Of a DNA stretch of 64,000 bases, positions 25,590 through 34,956 are shown in pieces; the first letter of the stretch is position 1, and each line of letters opens with the position of its first letter. Origin of the DNA: JANRLT01 sp041736895 (GTDB taxonomy: Bacteria > Planctomycetota > Planctomycetia > Pirellulales > JALHPA01); contig JBGSSS010000136.1 in assembly GCA_041736895.1 (NCBI GenBank), positions 1-64,000 of the forward strand, given 5' to 3'. The notes under the pieces are model-generated. The model did no database searches and was not told where the DNA came from. It saw nothing but the letters and a program-made list of their open reading frames with translations. Both the position numbers and the translations under genes were made by a program.

Positions 25590-26990
25590 TCAATCCACCG
25601 GCGGTCCGAGAGCCGATTCGGTCGCCGTGTTTGTCGCAAGCGCAACCTCGGCCTCTTTCGGGCGCCGCCAACCGGGTAACAACGTCACCAACGGCAGCGT
25701 GCAGAGCCGCCCGATGCCGGACATAAAGAACACGACGTAATACCCGGTCGTGCTCGTGCCAAAGGCATACAGCAGCCACCCGCCGAACAGTGACCCCAGG
25801 ACGCTCGACAGCGCGTAGCCCAGGTTATAAGCCGTCAGGACATTCGTCCGCCGTTCGACAGGAATCGTTTCGATAAAGATCAGCATGATCGCCAACTCGA
25901 ACGCGCCCCAGCTCAATCCGGCGGCGATTTGCACGATGCAGAGAAACCAAATCTCGCGCGAGCACAACCACAACGCCGGCAAGGGGATCATGACGCAGCC
26001 GCTGACGATCAGGAGCGTTCGCACGCCATACTTATTCGCGAAGCGCGCGGCGAACGGCATGACGAGCGCCTTGGCCAAGATCGACATCCCGAGCACGAGC
26101 GTGTACTCGCGGTAACTGACCTGCATGTCCTTGAGCATGTACGGCGTGAAGAACGGCCCGGCGATTTGCGCCGTCGCGTACATGATCCAGAGATACGCCA
26201 AGAGCGGTCCCGAACAGCCGCGCTTCCACATCCCGCGCAGTTCCGCCCAGTCGATTCCTCGCAGCGCGCGCTCCGGCCGTTGCCGTTCCGACTTCGCCAT
26301 CAAACACAACACCGAACAAAACCGGCACAGTCCGGCGATCGCAAAGAGCGCGAGAAATACTCGCAACTCCAGGCCCGATGCTTTGCCATATTGGAGCAGC
26401 TCGCCGCCGCCAAGAAATGCGATCAATAAAACGACCTGGCCCACGCGCGTGCGCTTGGCGAGGTAATTGCTGCGCATCTCGGCCGGGACGATGTTCGTGA
26501 TCCAGGCATTCCACGCCGGGCCGGCCGCGAGGCCTGCGCCCCAATAAAAACTGGCAATCGTGAACAGCAGCCACACGGGTATGCTGCCGACAATCGCCGC
26601 AAACAAGAGCGGGATGAAGCTCAGTGCTTGGATCATGCTACAGCCGACGACCCATTGCCGATGCGACCCGAGCCGCTGCACGGCCCAAGGCGTGATCAAC
26701 TGCAGTGCTGCTCCCGCCAAGAGCGGAATCGTGATGATCCAACCCGCGACAGTGTCCGAGCAACCAAGCGCAAGCGAGAAGGCCGAAAGATATTGCTCGC
26801 CGACGCCTACCATCACGCTGTAGAACGCGACGTCGCCGATCGAGAGACTCAGATTTCTGGCTAGGTCCGGATCGCGTTTTGGCGTGGTCGGGGGCGAACT
26901 GGCAGAACGTGAAGACGAAGGGGTGGGGCGAGCAAGGCGGGAAGGACGATGACGCAAACGGGCGATCAACTCAGCACCAAACTTCTGCAA
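25590..26990 (-). CDS. MFS transporter
   Basis: 466 residues with 10-12 hydrophobic helices, e.g. IITIPLLAGAALQLITPW, FIPLLFAAIVGSIPVWLLF, IQIAAGLSWGAFELAIMLIF. Conserved MFS features include the acidic/basic loops between helices 2 and 3 and an internal repeat organisation. The N-terminal 40 residues are basic and serine-rich (RHRPSRLARPTPSSSRS), an unusual extension; the start may be further inside. MFS carriers move small solutes with a proton gradient; the substrate is unknown. Monocistronic with a repeat downstream. Confidence 0.82.
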   Translation of the reverse strand: MQKFGAELIARLRHRPSRLARPTPSSSRSASSPPTTPKRDPDLARNLSLSIGDVAFYSVMVGVGEQYLSAFSLALGCSDTVAGWIITIPLLAGAALQLITPWAVQRLGSHRQWVVGCSMIQALSFIPLLFAAIVGSIPVWLLFTIASFYWGAGLAAGPAWNAWITNIVPAEMRSNYLAKRTRVGQVVLLIAFLGGGELLQYGKASGLELRVFLALFAIAGLCRFCSVLCLMAKSERQRPERALRGIDWAELRGMWKRGCSGPLLAYLWIMYATAQIAGPFFTPYMLKDMQVSYREYTLVLGMSILAKALVMPFAARFANKYGVRTLLIVSGCVMIPLPALWLCSREIWFLCIVQIAAGLSWGAFELAIMLIFIETIPVERRTNVLTAYNLGYALSSVLGSLFGGWLLYAFGTSTTGYYVVFFMSGIGRLCTLPLVTLLPGWRRPKEAEVALATNTATESALGPPVD

Positions 26991-27091
26991 AAGATTCGCG
27001 GGAGCCGCGACACGATGACCGGGTCGCAGCGACTTAAGGGAGTGAAATGGTATCCCCAGGGTTCGCGCGAACCAAGATCATACGACATTTT

Positions 27092-27128
27092 GGCGGAGTC
27101 CCGCGACAGCATGTCGCGATCTCCGCAA
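27092..27128. repeat. Imperfect palindrome with CGCGACA stems
   Basis: GCGGAGTCCCGCGACAGC-ATG-TCGCGATCTCCGC folds on itself. A related CCGCGACACGATGACC sequence occurs about 85 bp earlier. The intervening 252-bp gap otherwise holds nothing I recognise. Confidence 0.5.
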
Positions 27129-27242
27129 GAATGTCCTATTTCAGACAGATAGCAGACAGTTTTGCTAGCGAGAATTCTTGTACGTAAGATGCCGGGCGTG
27201 TACGCACCGGCTAAGCGGGTAAGGCTTTGCCTGACGTGCAAA

Positions 27243-28355
27243 TTACGACTTTTGTCCCACCAAAAATCCGCAATGCACGAGCGTCGCTCGCGGTTCAGAG
27301 ACACTTAGCCCGGCTTCCGTGAGCCACGCGCGATACTCCGCCGCGCTGTAGGCCCGGCCTTCGGTCAGCGTGAAGAGTGCCGCCGAGTAGAGTGCGATCG
27401 GCAGCGGGCCGTCGAGCGCGTCGTTCAAGAAAACGTCGTGGATCAAGAGTCGCCCGCCGGATGAGAGACTCGAGGCGCACTTGCCAACGAGCGCGCGGCA
27501 TTCTGGCACATCCCAATCGTGCAAAATGTTCGAGACCAGCATCGCATCGGCCGCTGGCACCGGATCGTTAAACATGTCGCCCGGCATAAGTTCCAGCCGA
27601 TCCGCGACGCCGTACTGCGCGGCGAACTCGGCGGCGACGCGTAACACCTCGGGCCGATCCCAGACAATCGCGCGCAGGTTAGGGTACTGCTGCAAACAAG
27701 CGATGCTGTAGATCCCCGTCCCGCCGCCGACATCGAGCAGGACTTGTGCGTTCTCAAGCTGTGCTTCGCGGGCAAGGGCAGGGGCCACATTCTTCGCGCG
27801 GCCGGCGAGGGCCAGCGTCAACATCCGCGCGGCGCCGGTGTCTTCCATTGCCGACGACGAATCGGGGCGATAGATGAACGCGGTTCCTTTGTCGGTCGTC
27901 TGCGTCGGCGCAAACGCTCCGGCGGCTGAACTTGCGGACTTTTCTTCTTCCGCCTCGCTGCCCACCGGGCGATTCGACTTCAAACAATCTCGCAGGGCGA
28001 TCACGCCAGCGCTGTCTGCGGCAAGGCCGATGTAATCGCCAATATAAAACGGGCCGCCGCGCAGCAAGTGCTCGCTCGCCAACGGTGTCAGCGCGAGATT
28101 CCCCAGCCCATCACGCGCGAGCAAACCCATTGCCGCGAGCGCGGTGCTCAGCACAGTCATCGGACGCGGGGCCAAGCCTAAACGCGCGGCAACCTCGAGT
28201 TCAGAGAGAGGCCCGACGGCCAATTGCTCGAAGATCGGCAAGTGCGCGACCGCGATGGTCAACAACTCGGTCGCATACGCGCCGCGAAAGATTTCAAAGA
28301 TCGGCGTCGGATCAAGATCCGGCGTTTCAGTGGCAAGGCGAGGGTATTCGGGCAT
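27243..28355 (-). CDS. SAM-dependent O-methyltransferase (class I, COMT-like)
   Basis: 370 residues. N-terminal winged-helix dimerisation region (FEIFRGAYATELLTIAVAHLPIFEQLA, then VAARLGLAPRPMTVLSTALAAMGLL), and a class I SAM-binding domain: LLDVGGGTGIYSI (about residue 210), the acidic IVWDRPEVL, and MPGDMFNDPVPAADAMLVSNILHDWDV. The catalytic His in HDWD matches plant-type and bacterial antibiotic-pathway O-methyltransferases. The methyl acceptor is unknown. A 30-residue spacer (GSEAEEEKSASSAAGAF) interrupts the N-terminal region. Confidence 0.85.
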   Translation of the reverse strand: MPEYPRLATETPDLDPTPIFEIFRGAYATELLTIAVAHLPIFEQLAVGPLSELEVAARLGLAPRPMTVLSTALAAMGLLARDGLGNLALTPLASEHLLRGGPFYIGDYIGLAADSAGVIALRDCLKSNRPVGSEAEEEKSASSAAGAFAPTQTTDKGTAFIYRPDSSSAMEDTGAARMLTLALAGRAKNVAPALAREAQLENAQVLLDVGGGTGIYSIACLQQYPNLRAIVWDRPEVLRVAAEFAAQYGVADRLELMPGDMFNDPVPAADAMLVSNILHDWDVPECRALVGKCASSLSSGGRLLIHDVFLNDALDGPLPIALYSAALFTLTEGRAYSAAEYRAWLTEAGLSVSEPRATLVHCGFLVGQKS

Positions 28356-28387
28356 TGAAGTATTGACGAAGTCAGTTTCTTAGAATT

Positions 28388-28885
28388 TCAACCACCGCCA
28401 TAGCGTCGTTCGAACTTTCGGATTTCTCGCGGAGTCAATTCGAGATCAATCCGCGGTTGCTGTTGAAATACATCCAATTCGCAACCGGCCTCAAACGGAA
28501 ATAGGCCATTACTGTCAGGCCAGAAGACTTGCATCGCTTCCAACTCACCCCAACGTCCAATCCGCCTACAAAAGCCCATCGCAAAGCCTAAATAGACTTG
28601 TTGCTGGGTCTCATGAACTCGTCGCAGACCGATTCGATGCTTTGTACCATCGATTTCGATTTCCACGATTCCTGGCTCGTTGTATTTGATACCAGTCGCA
28701 AGTTTTTGAATCAGTTTATCAAACAGGTAGTAAGAATTGTCACTATCAAGTCCAAAGACAATAAGCTCCGGATGATCGTAGGTCTTCATCAAGCCAACGC
28801 TATAACGGAAAGGCGGTCGCGCATCACTGACATTAAGCAGTGAGTAACCATACTTCTCAACATCATCGGCAATTTCTTCATCCAT
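28388..28885 (-). CDS. DUF4262 family protein
   Basis: 165 residues. The opening EEIADDVEKYGYSLLNVSD and PPFRYSVGLMKTYDHPELIVFGL match the DUF4262 family of small cytoplasmic proteins. Conserved segment GFCRRIGRWGELEAMQVFWPD, acidic C-terminal tail. Function not known for the family. It follows the methyltransferase gene on the same strand, separated by 33 bp from the latter's start. Confidence 0.82.
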   Translation of the reverse strand: MDEEIADDVEKYGYSLLNVSDARPPFRYSVGLMKTYDHPELIVFGLDSDNSYYLFDKLIQKLATGIKYNEPGIVEIEIDGTKHRIGLRRVHETQQQVYLGFAMGFCRRIGRWGELEAMQVFWPDSNGLFPFEAGCELDVFQQQPRIDLELTPREIRKFERRYGGG

Positions 28886-28925
28886 CGGAGCTTCTCCATT
28901 CTGCGTTATAAGTTAGTTGGATGAT

Positions 28926-29576
28926 TTACGACTTCCCGCGCACCTCGCGCACAATCTGCGTGTACTTCTTCGCCAGTTCCGTGATGTCCCCGAACCGGCG
29001 TTCGGCGATCGCCTTCGGATCCGCGAGCGAACTGCCGATGCCGAGGGCGCATGCACCGGCTTTCAAAAAGTCCGCCGCCGTTTGCAGCGTCACGCCGCCC
29101 GTTGGCATCAGGCGAATCTGCGGCAGCGGACCGCGTAGGGCCTTGAGATACGCCGGGCCGGTGATTTCGCTGGGGAAGACCTTGACCACGTCCGCGCCGG
29201 CTTGCCACGCGGTGAGAATTTCCGTGGGGCTGAATGCGCCGGGCATCACAAGTGTGCCGTAGCGTTTGCACATTTCGATCGTCGCCAGATTCAAACACGG
29301 CGAAACGATGTATCGCGCGCCGGCGAGCAGCGCGATGCGCGCCGTCTCGGGATCGAGCACCGTGCCCGCCCCGACGAGCATCTTGTCGCCTAAGCGGTTC
29401 GCGACGCTTTCGATGACGCGATGAGCTTGCGGGACGGTGAACGTGATCTCGATCGCGTTGACGCCGCCGGCGAGCAAGGCTTCAGCCACGTCGGCAAGCA
29501 CCTCGCCTGAGTCGGCGCGGATCACGGCGACGACGCCACCATGGAGTAGTTTATGCAGGTCTTCAGCTGCGCTCAT
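28926..29576 (-). CDS. eda: KDPG/KHG aldolase
   Basis: 216 residues of a class I TIM-barrel aldolase: GGVVAVIRADS at the start, ALLAGGVNAIEITFTVP (Glu base), GAGTVLDPETA, and the Schiff-base lysine in VVKVFPSEITGP (about residue 137), then MPTGGVTLQTAADFLKAGACALGIGS. It cleaves 2-keto-3-deoxy-6-phosphogluconate to pyruvate and glyceraldehyde 3-phosphate (Entner-Doudoroff), or acts on 4-hydroxy-2-oxoglutarate. ATG 29576 is chosen because the family starts MSAAED-like there; an upstream extension has no homologous content. The substrate choice cannot be decided from sequence alone. Confidence 0.9.
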   Translation of the reverse strand: MSAAEDLHKLLHGGVVAVIRADSGEVLADVAEALLAGGVNAIEITFTVPQAHRVIESVANRLGDKMLVGAGTVLDPETARIALLAGARYIVSPCLNLATIEMCKRYGTLVMPGAFSPTEILTAWQAGADVVKVFPSEITGPAYLKALRGPLPQIRLMPTGGVTLQTAADFLKAGACALGIGSSLADPKAIAERRFGDITELAKKYTQIVREVRGKS

Positions 29577-29881
29577 TGGAGAAGAATGAAGTAGTAAGAA
29601 GGAAGGAGGAAGAATAAGACTGCGTTCTTCCGTTAACGATACAGCATGACCAAGAAGGCCCGTGCTAGCAAGTTCCCTGCCTTTATCTGTGTTCATCTGT
29701 GTCTATCTGTGGCTCGTATTTCTCTTTGCTAGCGATAGAAAAGTCGCGGCAATTGAACGTCTTTAAGCAATCGTGCGAACCGGTTCAAGCCGTTGCCGCG
29801 CTGGCTCCGATACCAAACAAGGAGACTCCGCGCTGTCCTTGTGCGCGCACGGAGTTCTAAGGACAGAACGCGGCCCAGGGA
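29577..29881. other. Intergenic region with purine tract and ATCTGTG copies
   Basis: 305 bp between the divergent eda and Ig-like protein genes. It contains a polypurine tract (29582-29620), a triplicated CATCTGTGT-like run (about 29690-29715), and a TGTCCTTG...CTAAGGACA inverted repeat near 29836-29866. No gene recognised. Confidence 0.4.
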
Positions 29882-32278
29882 ATGGACTGCTGCATGCGTC
29901 GTTGGCTTCACATCGCGAGTTGGATTGGACTATTGCCAAGCTTGGCAATTGCCCTAAGTCCGGCCGCGCACGCGCAGTGGGGAGCAAAAGCTCCGGCCGC
30001 AGCGACGCCGGCAGCACCAGCAGCAACAGCCGCGCCGGGGAACATGCCGCAAGCGATCTCGACGCGGCAGAATGCCTTCGCGATCCCCTACACGATTCCG
30101 GTGCCGAAGACGCCCGCCGAAATGCCGGCCGAGATTCGGCTCTTTGTCAGTTCCGACCAGGGCAAGTCGTGGCAAGTCGCCGAGGCGACCAAACTCGGCG
30201 CAATCACCGAAACGCAGCGCGGGCAATTCACGTTCCGCGCGCCGGGCGATGCCGAATACTGGTTCGCGATTCGCACCGTCGATCGCGCAGGGCAACTGCG
30301 CGGCGGCCGCAACGGACCAGAGTTGCGAGTGATCGTCGATGCCCAGCCGCCGGTCATCAAGCTCGATGCCCAGCGCGGGGCGGCGGGTGAGATCGCGATT
30401 CGTTATGAAATCTCCGATGCGGCGTTGCAGCCGCAGTCGCTCGCACTGAGCTACCAACTCGCCGGCATGACTGACTGGCGCAGTGTCTCGTTCGACAAAC
30501 CGTTAGGGGCCGTCCCAGAAAAACCGCTGCAAGGCTCGACCACCTTCTGGCCGGAAAGGGCGGGTGTCGAGATGCAAGTTCGGCTCGAGATTCTCGATGC
30601 GGCGGGCAACCCCGGCGTTTCGCAAGTGGCCGTGCCCGTTGCGCAAGGCGTGCCAGCACAGCCGGTGGCGCGAAACATGAACGAGGCAACGACGCCATGG
30701 ACAGGCCAGCCAACGAATCAGCAACCATCCGCAGCGCCGCCGCCAGCACTACCGCCAAACTATGGCCAGCAAAATCCGGCGTTGAACAATTCGGCAATGG
30801 TTCCGCGAACTGGGATGCGAAACGACGATCCGCCGCCAGCGTTTCCGTTTGGCGACACGAGCCAGCCGAGCGGAACACGCTGGAACGACGTGACCAATGC
30901 GACGCCTGCGCGTAACGTGTCGTCGCCTGCGCCGACGTTGGCTCCGCCGCAGTACTCACTTGCTCCTCCAACGCCGCCTTCGATTGCAGGGACGTCAAAC
31001 GGTCCAGCGTTGTTTGGCCCGCAAGACAACCCGCCGGCGTATCCCGGCCCTACAAACACAAGCCCAGCGTACACGGCACCTTCGAACATCAGCATCTCGC
31101 CGCCGATACCAGGGCAGCCGCAACTCGCGCAACAGCAACCACTGGCAAGTCCGGTCGCTCCGCGAGTCGAAAGCCGCGTCACGGGACCAAGTAATGCAAC
31201 GCCGTACGAACCAGCGCCATTGACGGGCCTACGCGATTATCGTTTGCCGACCGGCGAGCAGCCGCGGATGGTCAATGGCCGAACGTTTGAGTGGGACTAT
31301 GAACTCGAGTCCGTCGGCGCGGCGGGCATCGCCAAGATCGAACTCTGGATGACACGCGACGGCGGAAATTCGTGGGCGAGTGTCGGCGTCGATCCCGACA
31401 ACCGCAGCCCGGTGCGCACGATGGTCGATGGCGAAGGTCTCTTCGGCTATCGCATGACGGTGCAAAGCGCTGGCGGCGCGCAGCCTCGCGCGCCGCAGTC
31501 CGGCGAGCAGCCCGAGATGTGGATCGGCGTCGATTTGACGAAACCCTACGCGCGGCTGTTGAATGCCGAACTCGGTCAAGGTTCCGCGCTGGGCGAGATT
31601 GCGATCACCTGGGAGGCCAAGGACGCGCTGCTCGCGCGACAGCCGGTTTCGCTGGCTTTTTCAGAACGCCGCGAAGGGCCTTGGACGACGATCGCCGCGG
31701 GCCTAGAAAATACCGGCCGTTATGCGTGGCGCTACGATTCGCAAACACCGGAACGGCTCTATCTTAGGCTCGAAGTTCGTGACGAAGCGGGCAACATCGG
31801 CGTCTCGGAATCGATCGAACCGCTGTCGCTAGAGCGCACGAACCCCGCAGTCAAACTCCGCAACGTGCGGCCAGTGCAAGAAGGAATCCCCCAATCGCGC
31901 ATCACACCGGTGCCAAGTGCTGGGCCCGCGACGAGTCCAGCGTCACGCGCTATCGCGGCGCTACCGCAACCCGGGGTAAACACGACGATTCCCGCGAGAA
32001 CTAGCAATCCTGCCACGACGCAAGCGAGTGGGCCGGTTGCGGCCGGGCCGTTGCCGATCGTGCTGCCATCGCCGGCTTCGATGTCGTCGTCGCCGACGCC
32101 TGCAACCGTGATCAACAATACGGCAGCATCTTCAGCGAATACTCGATCGCCCACCAACAACCGTACAACGACTTCAACAACGCCGCGCTCGACGATCTGG
32201 TCAACGCCGACGAATTCAAATCCCGAAGTGATGACGAATCCGTATCTTCAGCAAAATACGGGGACGATTCGTCGCTAG
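29882..32278 (+). CDS. Large exported Pro-rich protein with Ig-like domains
   Basis: 798 residues. Signal peptide (RRWLHIASWIGLLPSLAIALSPAAHA), then two Ig-like beta modules at about 55-255 (VSSDQGKSWQVAEATKLG, YWFAIRTVDRAGQLRGG; then YQLAGMTDWRSVSF, VEMQVRLEILDAAGNPGVS), a long Pro/Ser/Thr-rich low-complexity region (about 260-440), two further similar modules (about 455-650, with LWMTRDGGNSWASVGVD and LRLEVRDEAGNIGVSE), and a Ser/Thr/Pro-rich tail. The recurrent DxGxSW turn and DAAGNxGVS strand look like a repeated domain. Probably an envelope protein; role unknown. Convergent with flotillin. Confidence 0.75.
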   Translation: MDCCMRRWLHIASWIGLLPSLAIALSPAAHAQWGAKAPAAATPAAPAATAAPGNMPQAISTRQNAFAIPYTIPVPKTPAEMPAEIRLFVSSDQGKSWQVAEATKLGAITETQRGQFTFRAPGDAEYWFAIRTVDRAGQLRGGRNGPELRVIVDAQPPVIKLDAQRGAAGEIAIRYEISDAALQPQSLALSYQLAGMTDWRSVSFDKPLGAVPEKPLQGSTTFWPERAGVEMQVRLEILDAAGNPGVSQVAVPVAQGVPAQPVARNMNEATTPWTGQPTNQQPSAAPPPALPPNYGQQNPALNNSAMVPRTGMRNDDPPPAFPFGDTSQPSGTRWNDVTNATPARNVSSPAPTLAPPQYSLAPPTPPSIAGTSNGPALFGPQDNPPAYPGPTNTSPAYTAPSNISISPPIPGQPQLAQQQPLASPVAPRVESRVTGPSNATPYEPAPLTGLRDYRLPTGEQPRMVNGRTFEWDYELESVGAAGIAKIELWMTRDGGNSWASVGVDPDNRSPVRTMVDGEGLFGYRMTVQSAGGAQPRAPQSGEQPEMWIGVDLTKPYARLLNAELGQGSALGEIAITWEAKDALLARQPVSLAFSERREGPWTTIAAGLENTGRYAWRYDSQTPERLYLRLEVRDEAGNIGVSESIEPLSLERTNPAVKLRNVRPVQEGIPQSRITPVPSAGPATSPASRAIAALPQPGVNTTIPARTSNPATTQASGPVAAGPLPIVLPSPASMSSSPTPATVINNTAASSANTRSPTNNRTTTSTTPRSTIWSTPTNSNPEVMTNPYLQQNTGTIRR

Positions 32279-32283
32279 AAATC

Positions 32284-32327
32284 GCTATGACGCAAGCGGC
32301 TGCGTACCCTACCGCTTGCGTCATAGC
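32284..32327. terminator. Bidirectional hairpin between convergent genes
   Basis: A perfect 16-bp inverted repeat: GCTATGACGCAAGCGG and its complement CCGCTTGCGTCATAGC with a 12-nt loop. It lies between the stops of the Ig-like protein gene and of the flotillin gene. There is no T-tail, so it may act as a barrier or an mRNA-stabilising structure for both. Confidence 0.6.
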
Positions 32328-32339
32328 CACTTGCTTTTC

Positions 32340-33956
32340 TTAGACCGATTTGCCGTCTGCGGCCCCATTTGTAGAAGCGACTGGAACGGATGTTGAAGAA
32401 CTCTCGCCGCCGGTCATTTTGACAAACGATTCCGGCAGTTCGATCCCGCCGACGTCTTTCAGAACTTGCATCATCGGCGGCAACGTGCGGGCCATGTTTT
32501 GCAAAAAGTTCGTCGTCGCGGTTTGGCCGTCTTTGCCGCCGCCTTCCCAGACGATGACCTTGTCGAACTTGATGTTGCTGATTGCCAGTGCGCTCGATTC
32601 GATCAAGTTGTCGAAGTGTTCGAGCATCATCATTTGGAACGCTTCCTTGGCACCGCCGCACGCGGAAATAATTTCGCGCAAGCCTTCGCCCTTCTTGGCC
32701 AGGATTTCGTATTGGCCGCGGGCTTCGGCTTCGAGTTTGGCGAAAATCGCCTTGGCTTCGCCTTCGGCTTCGATGCGGCGCTTTTCGGCGGACGCTTCGG
32801 CCTCGACAATCATGCGGGCTTTGTCGGCGCGGGCGGGGGCTTCGACTTCGGCGCGGCGTTCGGCTTCGACGCGCTCGGCATCGGCAAGAGCCGCTTTGGC
32901 CATCGCGCGATTTTGGACTTCCATGACCGCCGCTTCGGCTTCGCATTTGCGCGTTTCGCCGATTTTATAAGCATCGGCCCGCTTTACCATCAGATCGGCC
33001 TGCGACGCGGCAATCGCCGCGTTCGCGATGTTCTCGCCGTCAATCGCGTTGGCATTGGCCTGCGCGATTTTCACACGCATGTCTTGCTCGGCTAGCTTCA
33101 CCGCCGATTCGCGCTCGAAGGACGCTTGTTGCTCGGCGATCTTTTGTTCTTTGTCGAGCGTCGCAACCCGCACGGCTTGCGCTTGGGCCGCTTCGCGCAT
33201 GCCGATCTCGCGCATCTTGACGGCGTTGCTGACTTGGATCGCTTTGTCGCGTTCTTGCTCGGCAACGCGAGTTTCACCGCTCCGTTCCTGTTCGGCGACG
33301 TCACCGCGCGCTTGTTGAATCGCGGTGCTGGCCGCCTTTTGCCCGATGGCGTCGATGTAGCCGCTCTCGTCGGTGATATCAGTAATGTTGACGTTGATCA
33401 GGACGAGCCCGACCTTTTTCAATTCCGGCTCGAGCGAACTGGCGATGTGCGCCTGAAACGTCTCGCGGTCGCGGTTGATGTCTTCGATCTTCATCGAGGC
33501 GATCACTTGGCGCAACTGACCGAAGATAATTTCCTCGGCTTGCTTCTTGACCTGCAAGACATTCAAGCCCAGCAAACGAATCGCGGCGTTGGACATCACC
33601 TCGGGCGTCGTGCCGATCGCGACGGTGAAGACGCTCGGGACATTGACGCGGATGTTTTCCATCGACAGCGCGCCGCGGAGGGGGACTTCGATCTGAATCG
33701 GTTCCAGACTGAGGTACGCGTAATCCTGGATTAACGGCCAGACGAACGCCGCGCCGCCGTGAATCGTCCGGGCGACGTTCCCGCCACCCGTTTTGCCGTA
33801 GATCACGAGAACGCGGTTGCTGGGGCAGCGTTTATAACGCGACGCCAGCATGAGCAAGACCCCGACCACCAGCACGGCAAAAATCACGACACCCACAAAA
33901 AGCCAGAAACCTGTGTTACCCTGGCCAAGACCCACCTGCGCCCAAAGAAGTGTCAT
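32340..33956 (-). CDS. Flotillin-like SPFH-domain protein
   Basis: 538 residues: an N-terminal TM helix (FWLFVGVVIFAVLVVGVLLMLA, about 17-38), an SPFH/PHB domain (about 45-225: CPSNRVLVIYGKTGGG, FVWPLIQDYAYLSL, INVNITDITDESGYIDAIGQKA), a long Ala/Glu/Arg-rich coiled coil (about 215-430, e.g. AEQERDKAIQVSNAVKMREI), and a C-terminal flotillin region (GGAKEAFQMMMLEHFDNL, VIVWEGGGKDGQT). Flotillins form oligomers at membrane microdomains. The YqiJ/NfeD-like gene lies upstream on the same strand, the usual partner. A hairpin element sits in the 164-bp gap between them. Confidence 0.93.
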   Translation of the reverse strand: MTLLWAQVGLGQGNTGFWLFVGVVIFAVLVVGVLLMLASRYKRCPSNRVLVIYGKTGGGNVARTIHGGAAFVWPLIQDYAYLSLEPIQIEVPLRGALSMENIRVNVPSVFTVAIGTTPEVMSNAAIRLLGLNVLQVKKQAEEIIFGQLRQVIASMKIEDINRDRETFQAHIASSLEPELKKVGLVLINVNITDITDESGYIDAIGQKAASTAIQQARGDVAEQERSGETRVAEQERDKAIQVSNAVKMREIGMREAAQAQAVRVATLDKEQKIAEQQASFERESAVKLAEQDMRVKIAQANANAIDGENIANAAIAASQADLMVKRADAYKIGETRKCEAEAAVMEVQNRAMAKAALADAERVEAERRAEVEAPARADKARMIVEAEASAEKRRIEAEGEAKAIFAKLEAEARGQYEILAKKGEGLREIISACGGAKEAFQMMMLEHFDNLIESSALAISNIKFDKVIVWEGGGKDGQTATTNFLQNMARTLPPMMQVLKDVGGIELPESFVKMTGGESSSTSVPVASTNGAADGKSV

Positions 33957-34062
33957 CGGTGTAGCTCTAATGAAATGGCGGAAAAGAAAGGAACGGCTCT
34001 AGAGTAGTTGGAGGAGGAGGGGAACTCAAGAAAAACGAGACAGTTCAGAACACGAGAAATGC

Positions 34063-34088
34063 TCCCAGGGGGTGAATCCCTGGGCTTT
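34063..34088. repeat. TCCCAGGG-N-CCCTGGGCTTT hairpin
   Basis: One of a family of short hairpins (TCCCAGGGGGTGAATCCC then TGGGCTTT). Sister copies lie at 44877-44902 and 59303-59328, and a related double copy at 35759-35823. This one lies in the gap of the NfeD-flotillin operon, so it may also act as an mRNA-processing or partial termination structure. Confidence 0.65.
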
Positions 34089-34120
34089 GACAGATCCTTT
34101 CAAACGACATTCTGTCGCGA

Positions 34121-34738
34121 TTAGCCCGCCGCTTGGACTTCAACACGATCCGGTCCCACAATGCGTGTGACGACCACTTGCGTGCCGGTGGGAAGCGGTT
34201 GCAGTGGCGTGCTGGCTTCGTACTCCATGGTGCGGTTTTGGAGCATGAGTTGAATTTTGCCCCAACCGCGGCCTTCGCCGGGAATGCCAAGATACACCGT
34301 CGCGGGCAAACCCACGGCATGATCGATGCGCACTGTGCCATCCGCGCGCAAGCGAAAAATCGCGCGAAATATTTGGTTCATAAGAACGACCGCTGCGCCG
34401 CCTACGGCAATCGCGACAACGATCGTTTGGAGATTTGTCCATTCGGCGGATCGCGCGGCCATGCCTGCAAGGCCGAAGAACGCCATGAACGTGATCACGC
34501 TGCGCACGCTCAAGAGACCAAAGAGCCAATTGCTAAAGCTCTGGTGATGCGCGATGTTCTGATCGGTGTCCGTATCGAGTACGCTGCCATCGTGGCCGTC
34601 ATAATCATGGCCAAGGTCATGGCCTCCGGCATCGAGATCATGCCCCCCTTCGTGCCCAAAGCCGAGGAGCATCAGGACAAATTGCAAGACGATGACGGTC
34701 GAGCCAAAGATGGCGCAGATGAGAAAAAGATTTTCCAT
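34121..34738 (-). CDS. NfeD/YqiJ-like membrane partner of flotillin
   Basis: 205 residues. TM helix near the start (FLICAIFGSTVIVLQFVLMLLGF), then a His/Asp/Gly-rich segment (GGHDLDAGGHDLGHDYDGHD) that could bind metal. Two or three further TM helices follow (LLSVRSVITFMAFFGLAG, IVVAIAVGGAAVVLMNQIF), then a C-terminal OB-like domain (VGLPATVYLGIP, GWGKIQLMLQ, GTQVVVTRIVG). This is the layout of YqiJ / NfeD-type proteins that pair with flotillin. The His/Asp-rich loop is unusual and deserves note. Confidence 0.82.
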   Translation of the reverse strand: MENLFLICAIFGSTVIVLQFVLMLLGFGHEGGHDLDAGGHDLGHDYDGHDGSVLDTDTDQNIAHHQSFSNWLFGLLSVRSVITFMAFFGLAGMAARSAEWTNLQTIVVAIAVGGAAVVLMNQIFRAIFRLRADGTVRIDHAVGLPATVYLGIPGEGRGWGKIQLMLQNRTMEYEASTPLQPLPTGTQVVVTRIVGPDRVEVQAAG

Positions 34739-34956
34739 GTCGCTAGCCCGGGGTATAGGAATTGCTCAAAAGGCGTAACTTGTCGTTACTGCGACATTCT
34801 ATCTCACCGTATCGTAGACGACGCAAGGATGCGCTGGCAATCATTTTGACGGCAGCCCTTTCACCGGTAGAATACGATGGCAACCACGATTTGTTTGTCA
34901 CAACCTCCTGTTTTCATTGTATTCGCCGCCACGCCCCCAATCTTGGAGAAAATCCG

